The notes under the pieces are model-generated. The model made no database searches. It had not been told where the DNA came from and was given only the letters and a program-made list of their open reading frames with translations. Shown here in pieces: positions 1 to 5,729 of a stretch of DNA of 9,883 nucleotides. The first letter of the stretch is position 1, and each line of letters starts with the position of its first letter. Made by a program: the position numbers and the translations under genes. The DNA is from Hyphomicrobiales bacterium (GTDB taxonomy: Bacteria; Pseudomonadota; Alphaproteobacteria; Rhizobiales; Aestuariivirgaceae), in assembly GCA_025362535.1 (NCBI GenBank), contig JANYGE010000204.1, positions 1 to 9,883 of the forward strand. The letters are read 5' to 3'.

Positions 1-566
1 GCAAAACGGCGATGACCAAAGCTCAAGGTCTGAACTGTGCGCTCAGTTTCATCCAAAACTTCAAACGGCGGATCAATCAGGATCACACCGCGCCGTTCCG
101 CAAATGGCAATTCGGCTTTCACGCTTTGCATATAATCAACATTACTGACGCGCAGACGCTTATCGGCCCCACAAAGTTCAACCAGTGTTTTCACATCTTG
201 CGGGTGCAGCTCATTAGCAATAACCCGGTCCGTTACGCGCATCAAATCCAAAACCAATTTTGGTGAACCCGGATAGAACCGGGGCACATCGCCAAAGTTC
301 ATCCGCGAAAGCACGCTGCGATAGGGTGCGAGAATTTTCTCAACTTCAGTATCAAAAACCTCTGACATTTTGCCAATGCCGCCTTGCCACTCGCCTGTCT
401 TTTGCGCTGGACCACTTTCGAGATCATAAAGCCCAATGCCAGCATGGGCATCAAGAAAGGCAAATGGCTTGTCTTTGCCCTTCATTAAATCAACAATGCG
501 CGCCAGCACCGCATGTTTCAAAACATCCGCATGATTTCCTGCGTGGAAGGCATGGCGATAATTCAT
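1..566 (-). CDS. rlmJ: 23S rRNA (adenine2030-N6)-methyltransferase RlmJ, 3' end cut by window edge
   Basis: RlmJ methylates N6 of A2030 in 23S rRNA, using S-adenosylmethionine, on free rRNA before ribosome assembly. The visible 188 residues begin MNYRHAFHAGNHADVLKH, the N-terminal signature of the RlmJ (YhiR) family. They continue with FLDAHAGIG (residues 38-45), the SAM-binding motif region, and ILIDPPFE (about 162-169), in which DPPF is the catalytic motif IV, written DPPY in E. coli. The family is about 280 residues long, so roughly the last third lies beyond position 1. The ATG at 564-566 overlaps the TGA of the upstream DUF486 gene in the arrangement ATGA, so translation is probably coupled. 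No homologue search was run, but the N-terminal match is strong. Confidence 0.95.
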   Translation of the reverse strand, partial: MNYRHAFHAGNHADVLKHAVLARIVDLMKGKDKPFAFLDAHAGIGLYDLESGPAQKTGEWQGGIGKMSEVFDTEVEKILAPYRSVLSRMNFGDVPRFYPGSPKLVLDLMRVTDRVIANELHPQDVKTLVELCGADKRLRVSNVDYMQSVKAELPFAERRGVILIDPPFEVLDETERTVQTLSFGHRRF

Positions 567-913
567 GCGCGAAACACCACTGCAGCCCCCAAGGCAATCA
601 AGGTGAATCCAAAAACATGCTGCAAGGTAATGGCCTCTTTCAGATAAAACACTGAGAACAAAATGAACACCGAGAAGGTGATCACCTCCTGCATCGTTTT
701 TAGCTCGGCGGTGCTGTAAACTGAACTGCCAATCCGGTTAGCGGGAACGGCGAAACAATATTCAAACAACGCAATGCCCCAGCTTGCCAAGATCACCACC
801 CATAGGGGCTTAGATTTGAATGCAAGATGCCCATACCAAGCAAAGGTCATAAAAACATTTGAAGCCACCAGTAAAGCTATGGGCAGCAGAGTCGCAGAAT
901 TTAAATATGGCAT
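563..913 (-). CDS. DUF486 (DMT-like) small integral membrane protein
   Basis: This 116-residue protein has four predicted membrane helices at about 5-26, 36-54, 76-92 and 96-114. It carries the features of the DUF486 family, which is distantly related to half-size drug/metabolite transporters: NVFMTFAWYGHL near the N-terminus, NRIG before helix 3, KTMQEVITF at its start, and YLKEA between helices 3 and 4. The biochemical function of the family is unknown. The reading frame is open back to an ATG at 971-973, but I prefer the ATG at 911-913. It gives the usual family length, has GGAA seven bases upstream, and a promoter-like TTGACC-N18-TATGCC lies between the two ATGs. The stop overlaps the rlmJ start by four bases, so the two genes are likely one transcript. 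Nothing in the sequence links its function to rRNA methylation. Confidence 0.85.
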   Translation of the reverse strand: MPYLNSATLLPIALLVASNVFMTFAWYGHLAFKSKPLWVVILASWGIALFEYCFAVPANRIGSSVYSTAELKTMQEVITFSVFILFSVFYLKEAITLQHVFGFTLIALGAAVVFRA

Positions 914-940
914 TGTATAGTTCCAGTTCGTGTTGGCAGC

Positions 941-970
941 GGCATAGCCTTTGGTCTGCAGCGCGGTCAA
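941..970 (-). promoter_or_regulatory. Putative sigma70-type promoter for DUF486-rlmJ
   Basis: On the minus strand TTGACC (965-970) and TATGCC (941-946) are separated by 18 bases. A transcript from here would start near 935 and give a leader of about 20 bases to the ATG at 913. It would leave out the upstream in-frame ATG at 973. Matches are good but not perfect, and no experiment is implied. Confidence 0.35.
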
Positions 971-1040
971 CATGGTTAACGGGATAGCAACTATTTCCCC
1001 GCAAACTCTCAGTTCAAAGTAATTTGTGTTGGAGTTGTAA

Positions 1041-1271
1041 ATGCGTTGGTGTGTTGCAGTGGTGTTTTTTGCGGGCCTGAATTCTGTATCCCAGGCTCAA
1101 AGCCTGTCACCTTGGTTTGGCAGCGAAGCGTCTGCTCCGGCCCGCGTGAGTTTCACCAGTAAAGGACAACAAATCGCTGCTTCCGAGGAAATTTCAACAC
1201 CAAACATAGCAATGACTTGTTCAACTGAAAATTGCAAATCTGATGCAAGACTTAGTAAACAGCCCAAATAG
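1041..1271 (+). CDS. Small predicted secreted protein, unknown function
   Basis: This 76-residue reading frame begins with a signal-peptide-like segment: MR, then a hydrophobic stretch WCVAVVFFAGL, then SVSQAQ, where cleavage is plausible around residues 19-20. The remaining roughly 56 residues are polar, with two cysteines in the run TCSTENC (59-65) and no recognisable domain. A good Shine-Dalgarno sequence, GGAG at 1031-1034, lies six bases before the ATG, which is the main reason to accept it as a gene. It sits 69 bases upstream of a lipoprotein gene on the same strand and may share its transcript. It could also be a decayed remnant of a longer exported protein. A long minus-strand frame crosses the same bases but looks like an antisense shadow. 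Confidence 0.5.
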   Translation: MRWCVAVVFFAGLNSVSQAQSLSPWFGSEASAPARVSFTSKGQQIAASEEISTPNIAMTCSTENCKSDARLSKQPK

Positions 1272-1310
1272 GCCAAGCCGCTCCACAATGCTGCCACAGC
1301 TTTGGTGTTG

Positions 1311-1328
1311 TAAGGCCTTATCGTAAGG
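1311..1328 (+). other. Small competing hairpins over the Shine-Dalgarno of lipoprotein 1
   Basis: TAAGG (1311-1315), CCTTA (1316-1320) and TAAGG (1324-1328) lie in a row. CCTTA can pair with the downstream TAAGG through a TCG loop, which would cover part of the AAGGGGG ribosome binding site. It can also form the palindrome TAAGGCCTTA with the upstream copy. The stems are only five base pairs, so any effect on translation would be modest and may not exist. Confidence 0.2.
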
Positions 1329-1340
1329 GGGATTTTGAAT

Positions 1341-1781
1341 ATGAATATGATAACAAAAACAATTTCGGTGCTGGCCTTGGGTGCCAGTTTATCGGCTTGC
1401 TCAAGCATGAATGTGTTCAAGGATTCGAACTCTTCGCAGCCAGCAGATTTAGCGGCACAGCCCGATCTGGCCCCAATGGCGCCAACCGCGCTCTCTGCTG
1501 GGCAGATCAAATCCATGCTCGTCGGCAAAAGCTGGCGCTGGGTGGGGCCAAAAAACAGTGGCGTTACGCTCTATTCGCCAGATGGCACTTCTTTGGTTGA
1601 AGTCACAGGCAAAGGCACCACGGGCGGCAAATGGACGGCAAAGGATGGCGAACTTTGCGAAAGCTTCTCGCCAGCACCCTTCTTGCCACAAGGCGCTCCT
1701 ATGACCTGCCAACCCTTTAGCGCCACAGGCTCACCCGGCCAATATCGCAATGGCCAAGCCACTTTCGCGTTGGCATCATAA
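1341..1781 (+). CDS. Putative outer-membrane lipoprotein (lipoprotein 1 of a pair)
   Basis: The 146-residue precursor has a short type II signal peptide ending in the lipobox LSAC, with the lipidated cysteine at residue 20. The following serines (no Asp at +2) fit sorting to the outer membrane. Residues 21-50 are a Pro/Ala-rich linker. From LSAGQI (51-56) onward comes a compact domain with GKSW (62-65), LYSPDGT (77-83), GGKW (95-98), LCE (105-107) and a second cysteine at 123, so a disulfide C106-C123 is possible. The same landmarks occur in the lipoprotein at 2582-3001. The domain recalls the small beta-rich proteins of rhizobia such as DUF995, but I cannot assign it firmly. The start was chosen at ATG 1341, nine bases after AAGGGGG (1325-1331); an in-frame TTG at 1335 and an ATG at 1347 are alternatives. 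No function is known. Confidence 0.85.
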   Translation: MNMITKTISVLALGASLSACSSMNVFKDSNSSQPADLAAQPDLAPMAPTALSAGQIKSMLVGKSWRWVGPKNSGVTLYSPDGTSLVEVTGKGTTGGKWTAKDGELCESFSPAPFLPQGAPMTCQPFSATGSPGQYRNGQATFALAS

Positions 1782-1848
1782 TCTAAACCTTTTTCTTGCC
1801 ATAACTTGACCACTCTTTAGCCAAGCAACCTCGCCATTACAGGCAGTA

Positions 1849-1854
1849 TGAGGG
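1849..1854 (+). promoter_or_regulatory. Ribosome binding site that decides the L,D-transpeptidase start
   Basis: TGAGGG lies eight bases before the ATG at 1863 and is the best Shine-Dalgarno in the area. The upstream in-frame ATG at 1848 overlaps this site and has only a weak AGG four bases before it. This favours the start at 1863. Confidence 0.55.
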
Positions 1855-1862
1855 CTAAAAAA

Positions 1863-2531
1863 ATGACGGCAAAAACATTAAATCGCAGAAGCGTTTTGGG
1901 TGCGGGTCTGGCGCTATTGGCGTTCAACACAGCAGCTCGCGCAGAACACCCCTTCTATGGTGGTGTTGATTTCACGCGTGACCCTGCTTTGATTCCACCA
2001 GCAGAATCAGTGATCGATTTTCCTGTGCAAGAAGGCGAAGCTGCCAAGTTGCCAGCAAAATTCCGCCGCCAGCAGGTAACCTTCGGATCAGAAGAGCCAG
2101 CAGGCTCGATCATTATCGATACAGGAAATAAATTTCTCTATTATATTTTAGGCGAAGGCCAAGCCATACGGTATGGCGTGGGCGTTGGCCGCGATGGCTT
2201 TGCTTGGTCTGGGCGTGCCCTTATTGGCATGAAGCGCCGCTGGCCCCGCTGGGTGCCACCAGAATCAATGGTAGAGCGTGATGTGCATGCTGCCAAATGG
2301 GCCAATGGCATGCCGGGCGGCCCTGAAAATCCATTGGGTGCACGCGCACTCTATTTGAACGCCAATGGCCTCGACACATTATATCGCATCCATGGCACTA
2401 ATGAACCCCTGTCCATCGGCAAAGCCTTGTCATCAGGCTGTGTGCGCATGTTAAATGAAGATATCGCAGATCTCTTTGAGAGGGCGAAAGTTGGCACCCA
2501 GGTTTTAGTGTTACCCCCAGGCACATTATAG
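1863..2531 (+). CDS. L,D-transpeptidase (YkuD domain), exported
   Basis: Enzymes with this domain form 3-3 crosslinks in peptidoglycan or attach proteins to it, acting in the periplasm through a cysteine acyl-enzyme. With the start at 1863 the product has 222 residues. The signal peptide carries a twin-arginine-like NRRSVLG (7-13), a hydrophobic stretch, and cleavage after ARA (25-27), so Tat export is plausible. The YkuD domain occupies roughly residues 83-220. The catalytic signature is complete: HGTNEP with His177, then SSGCVRM with Cys193 and Arg195. I see no LysM or other wall-binding module, so this is a single-domain type. A start at 1848 would add five residues. The gene lies between two similar lipoprotein genes, 81 bases after the first and 50 bases before the second. 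Rhizobial genomes usually encode several YkuD paralogues, so its precise role (crosslinking or protein attachment) cannot be told from sequence. Confidence 0.93.
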   Translation: MTAKTLNRRSVLGAGLALLAFNTAARAEHPFYGGVDFTRDPALIPPAESVIDFPVQEGEAAKLPAKFRRQQVTFGSEEPAGSIIIDTGNKFLYYILGEGQAIRYGVGVGRDGFAWSGRALIGMKRRWPRWVPPESMVERDVHAAKWANGMPGGPENPLGARALYLNANGLDTLYRIHGTNEPLSIGKALSSGCVRMLNEDIADLFERAKVGTQVLVLPPGTL

Positions 2532-2581
2532 AGCTCTTGCGATAGCACTGCGGCTGTGGCACATCGACTTTGGAAATCATG

Positions 2582-3001
2582 ATGATGCGAACAATTACCA
2601 GCTCAATTCAATTTGCAAGCCTTGCTGGCTTGATGCTGCTTTCTGCCTGCTCCAGCGGCCCCAAAGGGGTGCGCATCGTCAACGGCGGAACCTCGGCCTT
2701 CACTGATAAAGTGAGCGCTCCCATCCGCAATTTATCTGCTGCTGAAATTGGCCAATCCATTATTGGCAAAAATTTTCAATATACCAGAAAAGACGGCAGT
2801 GGCTTTGTCACCTACAATGGCGACGGCACACTCACCTTTACCGATGATCAAAAAGGCCAAGGCACTGGCACTTGGCAAGTCTCAGGTGAGCAGTTTTGTG
2901 AAACCCATGGCGCAGGCGCTGCACAGGAATGTGGTGTCTTCAAAAACACCGGAGACGCCTATTTCGCGGCCAATTCGCGGCTGGTGGAAATGAAAATATA
3001 A
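2582..3001 (+). CDS. Putative outer-membrane lipoprotein (lipoprotein 2 of a pair)
   Basis: This 139-residue precursor has a signal peptide with lipobox LSAC and the lipidated cysteine at residue 23, followed by serines that fit outer-membrane sorting. After a linker the domain begins at LSAAEI (51-56) and carries GKNF (62-65), FVTYNGDGT (75-83), GTGTW (94-98), FCE (105-107) and Cys117. These align in order with LSAGQI, GKSW, LYSPDGT, GGKW, LCE and Cys123 of the lipoprotein at 1341-1781, so I read them as diverged paralogues. Three ATGs in a row (2579, 2582, 2585) follow TTTGGA. The one at 2582 has the best spacing, seven bases after GGA. A hairpin terminator follows immediately. The function is unknown. 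Possible roles are as a client or partner of the adjacent L,D-transpeptidase, but this is inferred only from position. Confidence 0.85.
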   Translation: MMRTITSSIQFASLAGLMLLSACSSGPKGVRIVNGGTSAFTDKVSAPIRNLSAAEIGQSIIGKNFQYTRKDGSGFVTYNGDGTLTFTDDQKGQGTGTWQVSGEQFCETHGAGAAQECGVFKNTGDAYFAANSRLVEMKI

Positions 3002-3003
3002 AA

Positions 3004-3035
3004 AACGCCGGGCGCAAGACCCGACGTTATGTTTT
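3004..3035 (+). terminator. Intrinsic terminator ending the envelope gene cluster
   Basis: AACGCCGGG (3004-3012) pairs with CCCGACGTT (3020-3028) around a seven-base loop, with eight pairs and one internal C-A mismatch. It is followed by TATGTTTT on the plus strand and preceded by a run of As, so it could also serve the convergent yidB gene, which ends at 3050. It begins three bases after the lipoprotein stop codon. Confidence 0.75.
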
Positions 3036-3049
3036 CAGCAATTCAAAAC

Positions 3050-3472
3050 TTATTTTGGTTCTGGTGGAATTTTGCCCTGTGGCGTCAAAGCATCCACAAC
3101 CTGCGGCAATGTCTGCGCGAGACGAGCGAGCAAGTCTTCAGGTGACATGCCGGTTTGCTTGGCCAGCATGGTCACAATATCTGGGCCCAAAGCTTGGCTC
3201 AATTGGCCGCCGCTAACACCCGCATTTTGGCCTGTGCCAATCCAAGATCCAGCAACATCACCGTGACCATTCTTGGTAAATTGATCGAGCAGACCACCCA
3301 AAGCGCCACCAATGCCACCTGGAATAGCTGTTGGCGCAGCACCCGCAGGCGCAGGTACAGCCGCACCGCCAGCAAGGCCTTTAACAAACTCGCTAATTTT
3401 ATCGCGGTTCTGATATCCGGCAACCGCAACCAAACCCAAAAGGGCCGTCAATGAAGGCATCGCTTTAGACAT
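3050..3472 (-). CDS. yidB: YidB family protein (DUF937)
   Basis: The 140-residue product matches E. coli YidB (132 residues) in its C-terminal half: LLDQFTKNGHGDVAGSWIG (61-79), GVSGGQLSQALG (85-96), then an SPEDLLARLAQTLPQVVDALTP-like helix pair (about 110-131) and QGKIP at the end. The N-terminus has a short hydrophobic segment (about 8-20), followed by an Ala/Pro/Gly-rich linker (34-58). The molecular function of YidB is not established. The ATG at 3470-3472 was chosen because AAAGGA lies eight bases upstream. A TTG two codons earlier, at 3476-3478, is less likely. The gene is divergent from glsB and convergent with the lipoprotein cluster. Confidence 0.9.
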   Translation of the reverse strand: MSKAMPSLTALLGLVAVAGYQNRDKISEFVKGLAGGAAVPAPAGAAPTAIPGGIGGALGGLLDQFTKNGHGDVAGSWIGTGQNAGVSGGQLSQALGPDIVTMLAKQTGMSPEDLLARLAQTLPQVVDALTPQGKIPPEPK

Positions 3473-3506
3473 AGTCAATTTCCTTTCTTAAAATCTCAAG
3501 CTTAGA

Positions 3507-3536
3507 TATCTACACTATGCGCCAAATTCAAGACAA
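3507..3536 (-). promoter_or_regulatory. Putative sigma70-type promoter for yidB
   Basis: On the minus strand TTGTCT (3531-3536) and TAGATA (3507-3512) are 18 bases apart. A start near 3500 would give a leader of under 30 bases containing the AAAGGA ribosome binding site. The -10 overlaps the palindrome AGATATCT (3504-3511). Confidence 0.3.
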
Positions 3537-3541
3537 CAGCA

Positions 3542-3571
3542 TTGCTGATAACCCAATTGTAATGCTATGAT
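3542..3571 (+). promoter_or_regulatory. Putative sigma70-type promoter for glsB
   Basis: TTGCTG (3542-3547) and TATGAT (3566-3571) are 18 bases apart, placing a start near 3578 and a leader of about 35 bases. The inverted repeat AGCATT (3538-3543) / AATGCT (3561-3566) overlaps both elements and could be an operator. I did not find the EcfG-type GGAAC motif of the alphaproteobacterial general stress response in this intergenic region. Confidence 0.4.
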
Positions 3572-3600
3572 TCCCGCTATGCCCGATTGTGGGTTTAACT

Positions 3601-3605
3601 GGGAG
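3601..3605 (+). promoter_or_regulatory. Ribosome binding site fixing the glsB start
   Basis: GGGAG lies seven bases before the ATG at 3613. It shows that the longer open frame beginning at 3589 is not the translated start. Confidence 0.65.
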
Positions 3606-3612
3606 CATTAAT

Positions 3613-3852
3613 ATGGGAATTATCTGGACAATTATTATTGGTTTTATTGCTGGTGTCGTGGCCAAATTCATTATGCCTGGTCCCAATGAACCGCAGGGAT
3701 TTATCCTCACCACGATTCTTGGCATAGTGGGCGCTATAGTTGCTCAATATATCCCAGTGGTCCAAAACTTTGGCCCGATCGTGTCGGCAATCATTGGCGC
3801 AATCGTTGTGCTCTTCGTTTGGGGCATCATTGTCAAAAATAAAGCCGCCTAA
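3613..3852 (+). CDS. GlsB/YeaQ/YmgE family stress-response membrane protein
   Basis: The 79-residue product is almost entirely hydrophobic, with three membrane helices at about 3-20, 30-48 and 54-74. The loop between the first two carries the family hallmark AKFIMPGPNEPQGF (17-30), matching the AK-hydrophobic-MPG pattern of the 'transglycosylase-associated' proteins YeaQ, YmgE and GlsB. Length and topology are typical. Members are often induced by stress, and no enzymatic activity is established despite the family name. The stop codon lies one base from the stop of the convergent gloC gene. A strong hairpin at 3876-3904, inside gloC, may end its transcript. Confidence 0.93.
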   Translation: MGIIWTIIIGFIAGVVAKFIMPGPNEPQGFILTTILGIVGAIVAQYIPVVQNFGPIVSAIIGAIVVLFVWGIIVKNKAA

Positions 3853-3853
3853 T

Positions 3854-4495
3854 TCAGTCTTGTATAAACGGATTGGCCAGCCGCTCATCACCAATGCGGC
3901 TGGCATTTCCATGACCAGGCAAGAACATCACATCATCGCCCAACGGTAGAATTTTTTCTTTGATGGATTTGATCAGCGTTGCATGATCGCCACCGGGCAA
4001 ATCCGTGCGGCCCACTGAATTTTGAAACAACACATCACCCATCAAAGCGAATTTGTTTTCGGCATTGAAGAACACCACAGAGCCTGGCGAATGACCCGGC
4101 GCTTCAATCACACTGAAATTCAATCCGCCAATCGTCACCTTATCGCCATCATGTAACCAGCGGTCGGGCGTTACAACGCGTGAACCCGTAATGCCAAAAG
4201 CCGCTCCCCGCGCTGGCAAATTATCAAGAAATGGCTTATCGCGTTCATGCGGACCCTCCACCTTAACGCCGAGCATTTCTGCAAGTTCAGCCGCCCCACC
4301 AGCATGATCAATATGACCATGGGTGAGGAGAATTTTTTCAACTTTCACGCCTGCGTCTTTGATTGCATCCTGAATGCGCTCCAGATCACCACCCGGATCA
4401 ACCACCGCAGCAACCTTTAAATCATCATCCATAACCAATGAACAATTTTGCTGAAAGCCCGTAACTGGAATAATAAGAATCTTGAGTTTTGCCAT
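3854..4495 (-). CDS. gloC: Hydroxyacylglutathione hydrolase GloC (YcbL-type glyoxalase II, MBL fold)
   Basis: The 213-residue protein is a compact metallo-beta-lactamase fold enzyme of the YcbL/GloC type, which hydrolyses S-lactoylglutathione, the product of glyoxalase I in methylglyoxal detoxification. All metal ligands are present: THGHIDH with His59, His61, Asp63 and His64, then His135 in PGHSPG, Asp154 in MGDVLF, and His195 in LPGHG. The N-terminal IIPVTGFQQNCSL, the central TPDRWL (109-114), and the ends LPLGDDV and ERLANPFIQD closely follow E. coli YcbL. It lacks the longer C-terminal domain of GloB. The frame is open 63 codons further upstream, but family alignment points to the ATG at 4493-4495. 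No Shine-Dalgarno precedes it, and the best promoter would give a nearly leaderless transcript. Confidence 0.92.
   Translation of the reverse strand: MAKLKILIIPVTGFQQNCSLVMDDDLKVAAVVDPGGDLERIQDAIKDAGVKVEKILLTHGHIDHAGGAAELAEMLGVKVEGPHERDKPFLDNLPARGAAFGITGSRVVTPDRWLHDGDKVTIGGLNFSVIEAPGHSPGSVVFFNAENKFALMGDVLFQNSVGRTDLPGGDHATLIKSIKEKILPLGDDVMFLPGHGNASRIGDERLANPFIQD
3876..3904 (+). terminator. Strong hairpin, possible glsB terminator inside gloC coding sequence
   Basis: GCCAGCCGC (3876-3884) and GCGGCTGGC (3896-3904) form a perfect nine-base-pair GC-rich stem with an 11-base loop, 23 bases after the glsB stop. Only a short ATTTCC follows, so the T-tract is weak and Rho-independent termination is uncertain. 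The same bases encode the last residues of gloC. Confidence 0.4.
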
Positions 4496-4504
4496 GATGA
4501 TATG

Positions 4505-4533
4505 TGAATAGCGATTAGGGCTCAGCCTTGCAA
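4505..4533 (-). promoter_or_regulatory. Putative promoter for gloC giving a near-leaderless mRNA
   Basis: On the minus strand TTGCAA (4528-4533) and TATTCA (4505-4510) are 17 bases apart. Initiation six to eight bases after the -10 would fall within a few bases of the ATG at 4495, which fits the lack of a ribosome binding site there. The opposite strand of the same -10 (TGAATA), with TTGAGT at 4482-4487, is a weaker candidate promoter for the divergent transporter, also with 17-base spacing. Confidence 0.35.
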
Positions 4534-4534
4534 C

Positions 4535-5719
4535 ATGCTTGCCGTCGCAAGCCCTACACGCTACAGCCACGCCATGCAAAGCTCGAAGCCACATTACGGA
4601 AACCTCATCGCGGCCATCGCAACAGTTGGCGCATGCGATATTTCTTTTGGCCTCACACTGCAACTCATCCCGCTGATTCAACACGAACTGGGAACACCCG
4701 CCTGGCTCATCGGGCTTGCCGCTGCCATGGGGCCGCTCGGCATTCTCTTGGCTGGCCCATTTTTACCGGCCATGATCAAACACGCAGGCGCAAAACCCGT
4801 GGCCTATGCCGCTATCGCTATTATACTCGCGGGCCTTCTTGGTTTTGCCTTCACCACACATTTAACGTTTTGGTTTCCACTTCGTTTTGCTTTGGGCGTT
4901 GCTGCTGGTGCACTTTTTACAGTGAGCGAAACTTGGATTTTTGGTTTCACCAATGATACCAACCGAGGCCGTGTCATGGGCCTTTACACAACGGTGCTCT
5001 CAATAACTTTTGCGGTTGGACCCCTGCTCTTGCCATTCACCGGCATTCACGGCTGGCTGCCATGGGTGATTGGCATGGTTTGCGTTTCACTTGGCGCGCT
5101 GCCACTCACACTTGTGAATGCCGACAGTCATTTGGGTGAACGCTCACATGGATTTTTTAGCGTATTCAAACGCGCACCCCTGTTATTTGCGGCTATCGCC
5201 TGCGCCACGTTTTATGACAATGTGTTCATTTCATTCTTCACCATTTTTGCCACAGCCAAAGGCGTGGCCCTGCCCACGGCCAGCACCATGCTGGGCTTCG
5301 GGGTGATTGGCTGCACACTATTCTTTTATCCTATGGGCTGGCTGGGTGATCATTGGTCGCGCAGCAAAGTAATCATGTGCAACGCTGCAATAACGATCAC
5401 CGGTTGCTTCCTGTTGGTGGCCTTCATCAACACTTGGGCGGCTTGGCCTATCGTAATTCTGCTCACCAGCACAGCCTTCGGTGTCTATGTTGTAAGCCTT
5501 GCCACAACAGGCGATGTGTTTAAGGGAGCCGATATTGTTGCAAGCTCTTCAGCGATAGCCGCCATGTGGGGCATAGGTGGCCTTGCTGGCCCGCCCATTG
5601 CTGGTGCCGCTATTGATGCCTTCGGAATTGATGCCATGCCCTATAGCTTGGCCGCAATCTATGCCCTCCTTTTCATCGGACTCATCGCCAGCGGTGGCAA
5701 ACTGGTACAAAACGTTTAA
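4535..5719 (+). CDS. MFS transporter, YcaD-like, substrate unknown
   Basis: The product of 394 residues has about 12 hydrophobic helices in two halves, separated by a polar loop around 194-212. The helix 2-3 loop motif is degenerate (GPFLPAMIKHAGAKP, 74-88), while the equivalent loop of the second half is canonical (GWLGDHWSRSK, 268-278). RFALGVAAG (117-125), the SETWIFG segment (131-137) and NRGRVMGLY (143-151) resemble the YcaD-type branch of the major facilitator superfamily, whose substrates are mostly unknown. The start is uncertain. ATG 4535 and ATG 4574 (13 codons later) are both possible, neither has a good Shine-Dalgarno, and the first helix begins after both. It is divergent from gloC, 39 bases away, and followed after 10 bases by prmB, so the transporter and prmB probably share a transcript. 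Confidence 0.88.
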   Translation: MLAVASPTRYSHAMQSSKPHYGNLIAAIATVGACDISFGLTLQLIPLIQHELGTPAWLIGLAAAMGPLGILLAGPFLPAMIKHAGAKPVAYAAIAIILAGLLGFAFTTHLTFWFPLRFALGVAAGALFTVSETWIFGFTNDTNRGRVMGLYTTVLSITFAVGPLLLPFTGIHGWLPWVIGMVCVSLGALPLTLVNADSHLGERSHGFFSVFKRAPLLFAAIACATFYDNVFISFFTIFATAKGVALPTASTMLGFGVIGCTLFFYPMGWLGDHWSRSKVIMCNAAITITGCFLLVAFINTWAAWPIVILLTSTAFGVYVVSLATTGDVFKGADIVASSSAIAAMWGIGGLAGPPIAGAAIDAFGIDAMPYSLAAIYALLFIGLIASGGKLVQNV

Positions 5720-5729
5720 AAGAGAACCT

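Noticed and set aside
12..655. Two plus-strand open frames of 84 and 131 codons
   Set aside because: They are antisense to rlmJ and the DUF486 gene, which have clear family motifs. The plus-strand products have no recognisable features.
914..973. Longer N-terminus for the DUF486 protein from the ATG at 973
   Set aside because: The extra 20 residues are not typical of the family, the nearest purine-rich site is too far from that ATG, and a promoter-like sequence lies inside the segment.
1097..1528. Minus-strand frame of 143 codons
   Set aside because: It is antisense to the small secreted protein and the lipoprotein. It has no family motif and no good ribosome binding site, while the lipoprotein has a clear signal peptide and lipobox.
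4528..4956. Plus-strand frame with a TTG start and AGGG seven bases upstream
   Set aside because: It lies out of frame inside the MFS gene and encodes a low-complexity His/Arg/Cys-rich product. The AGGG is probably coincidence.
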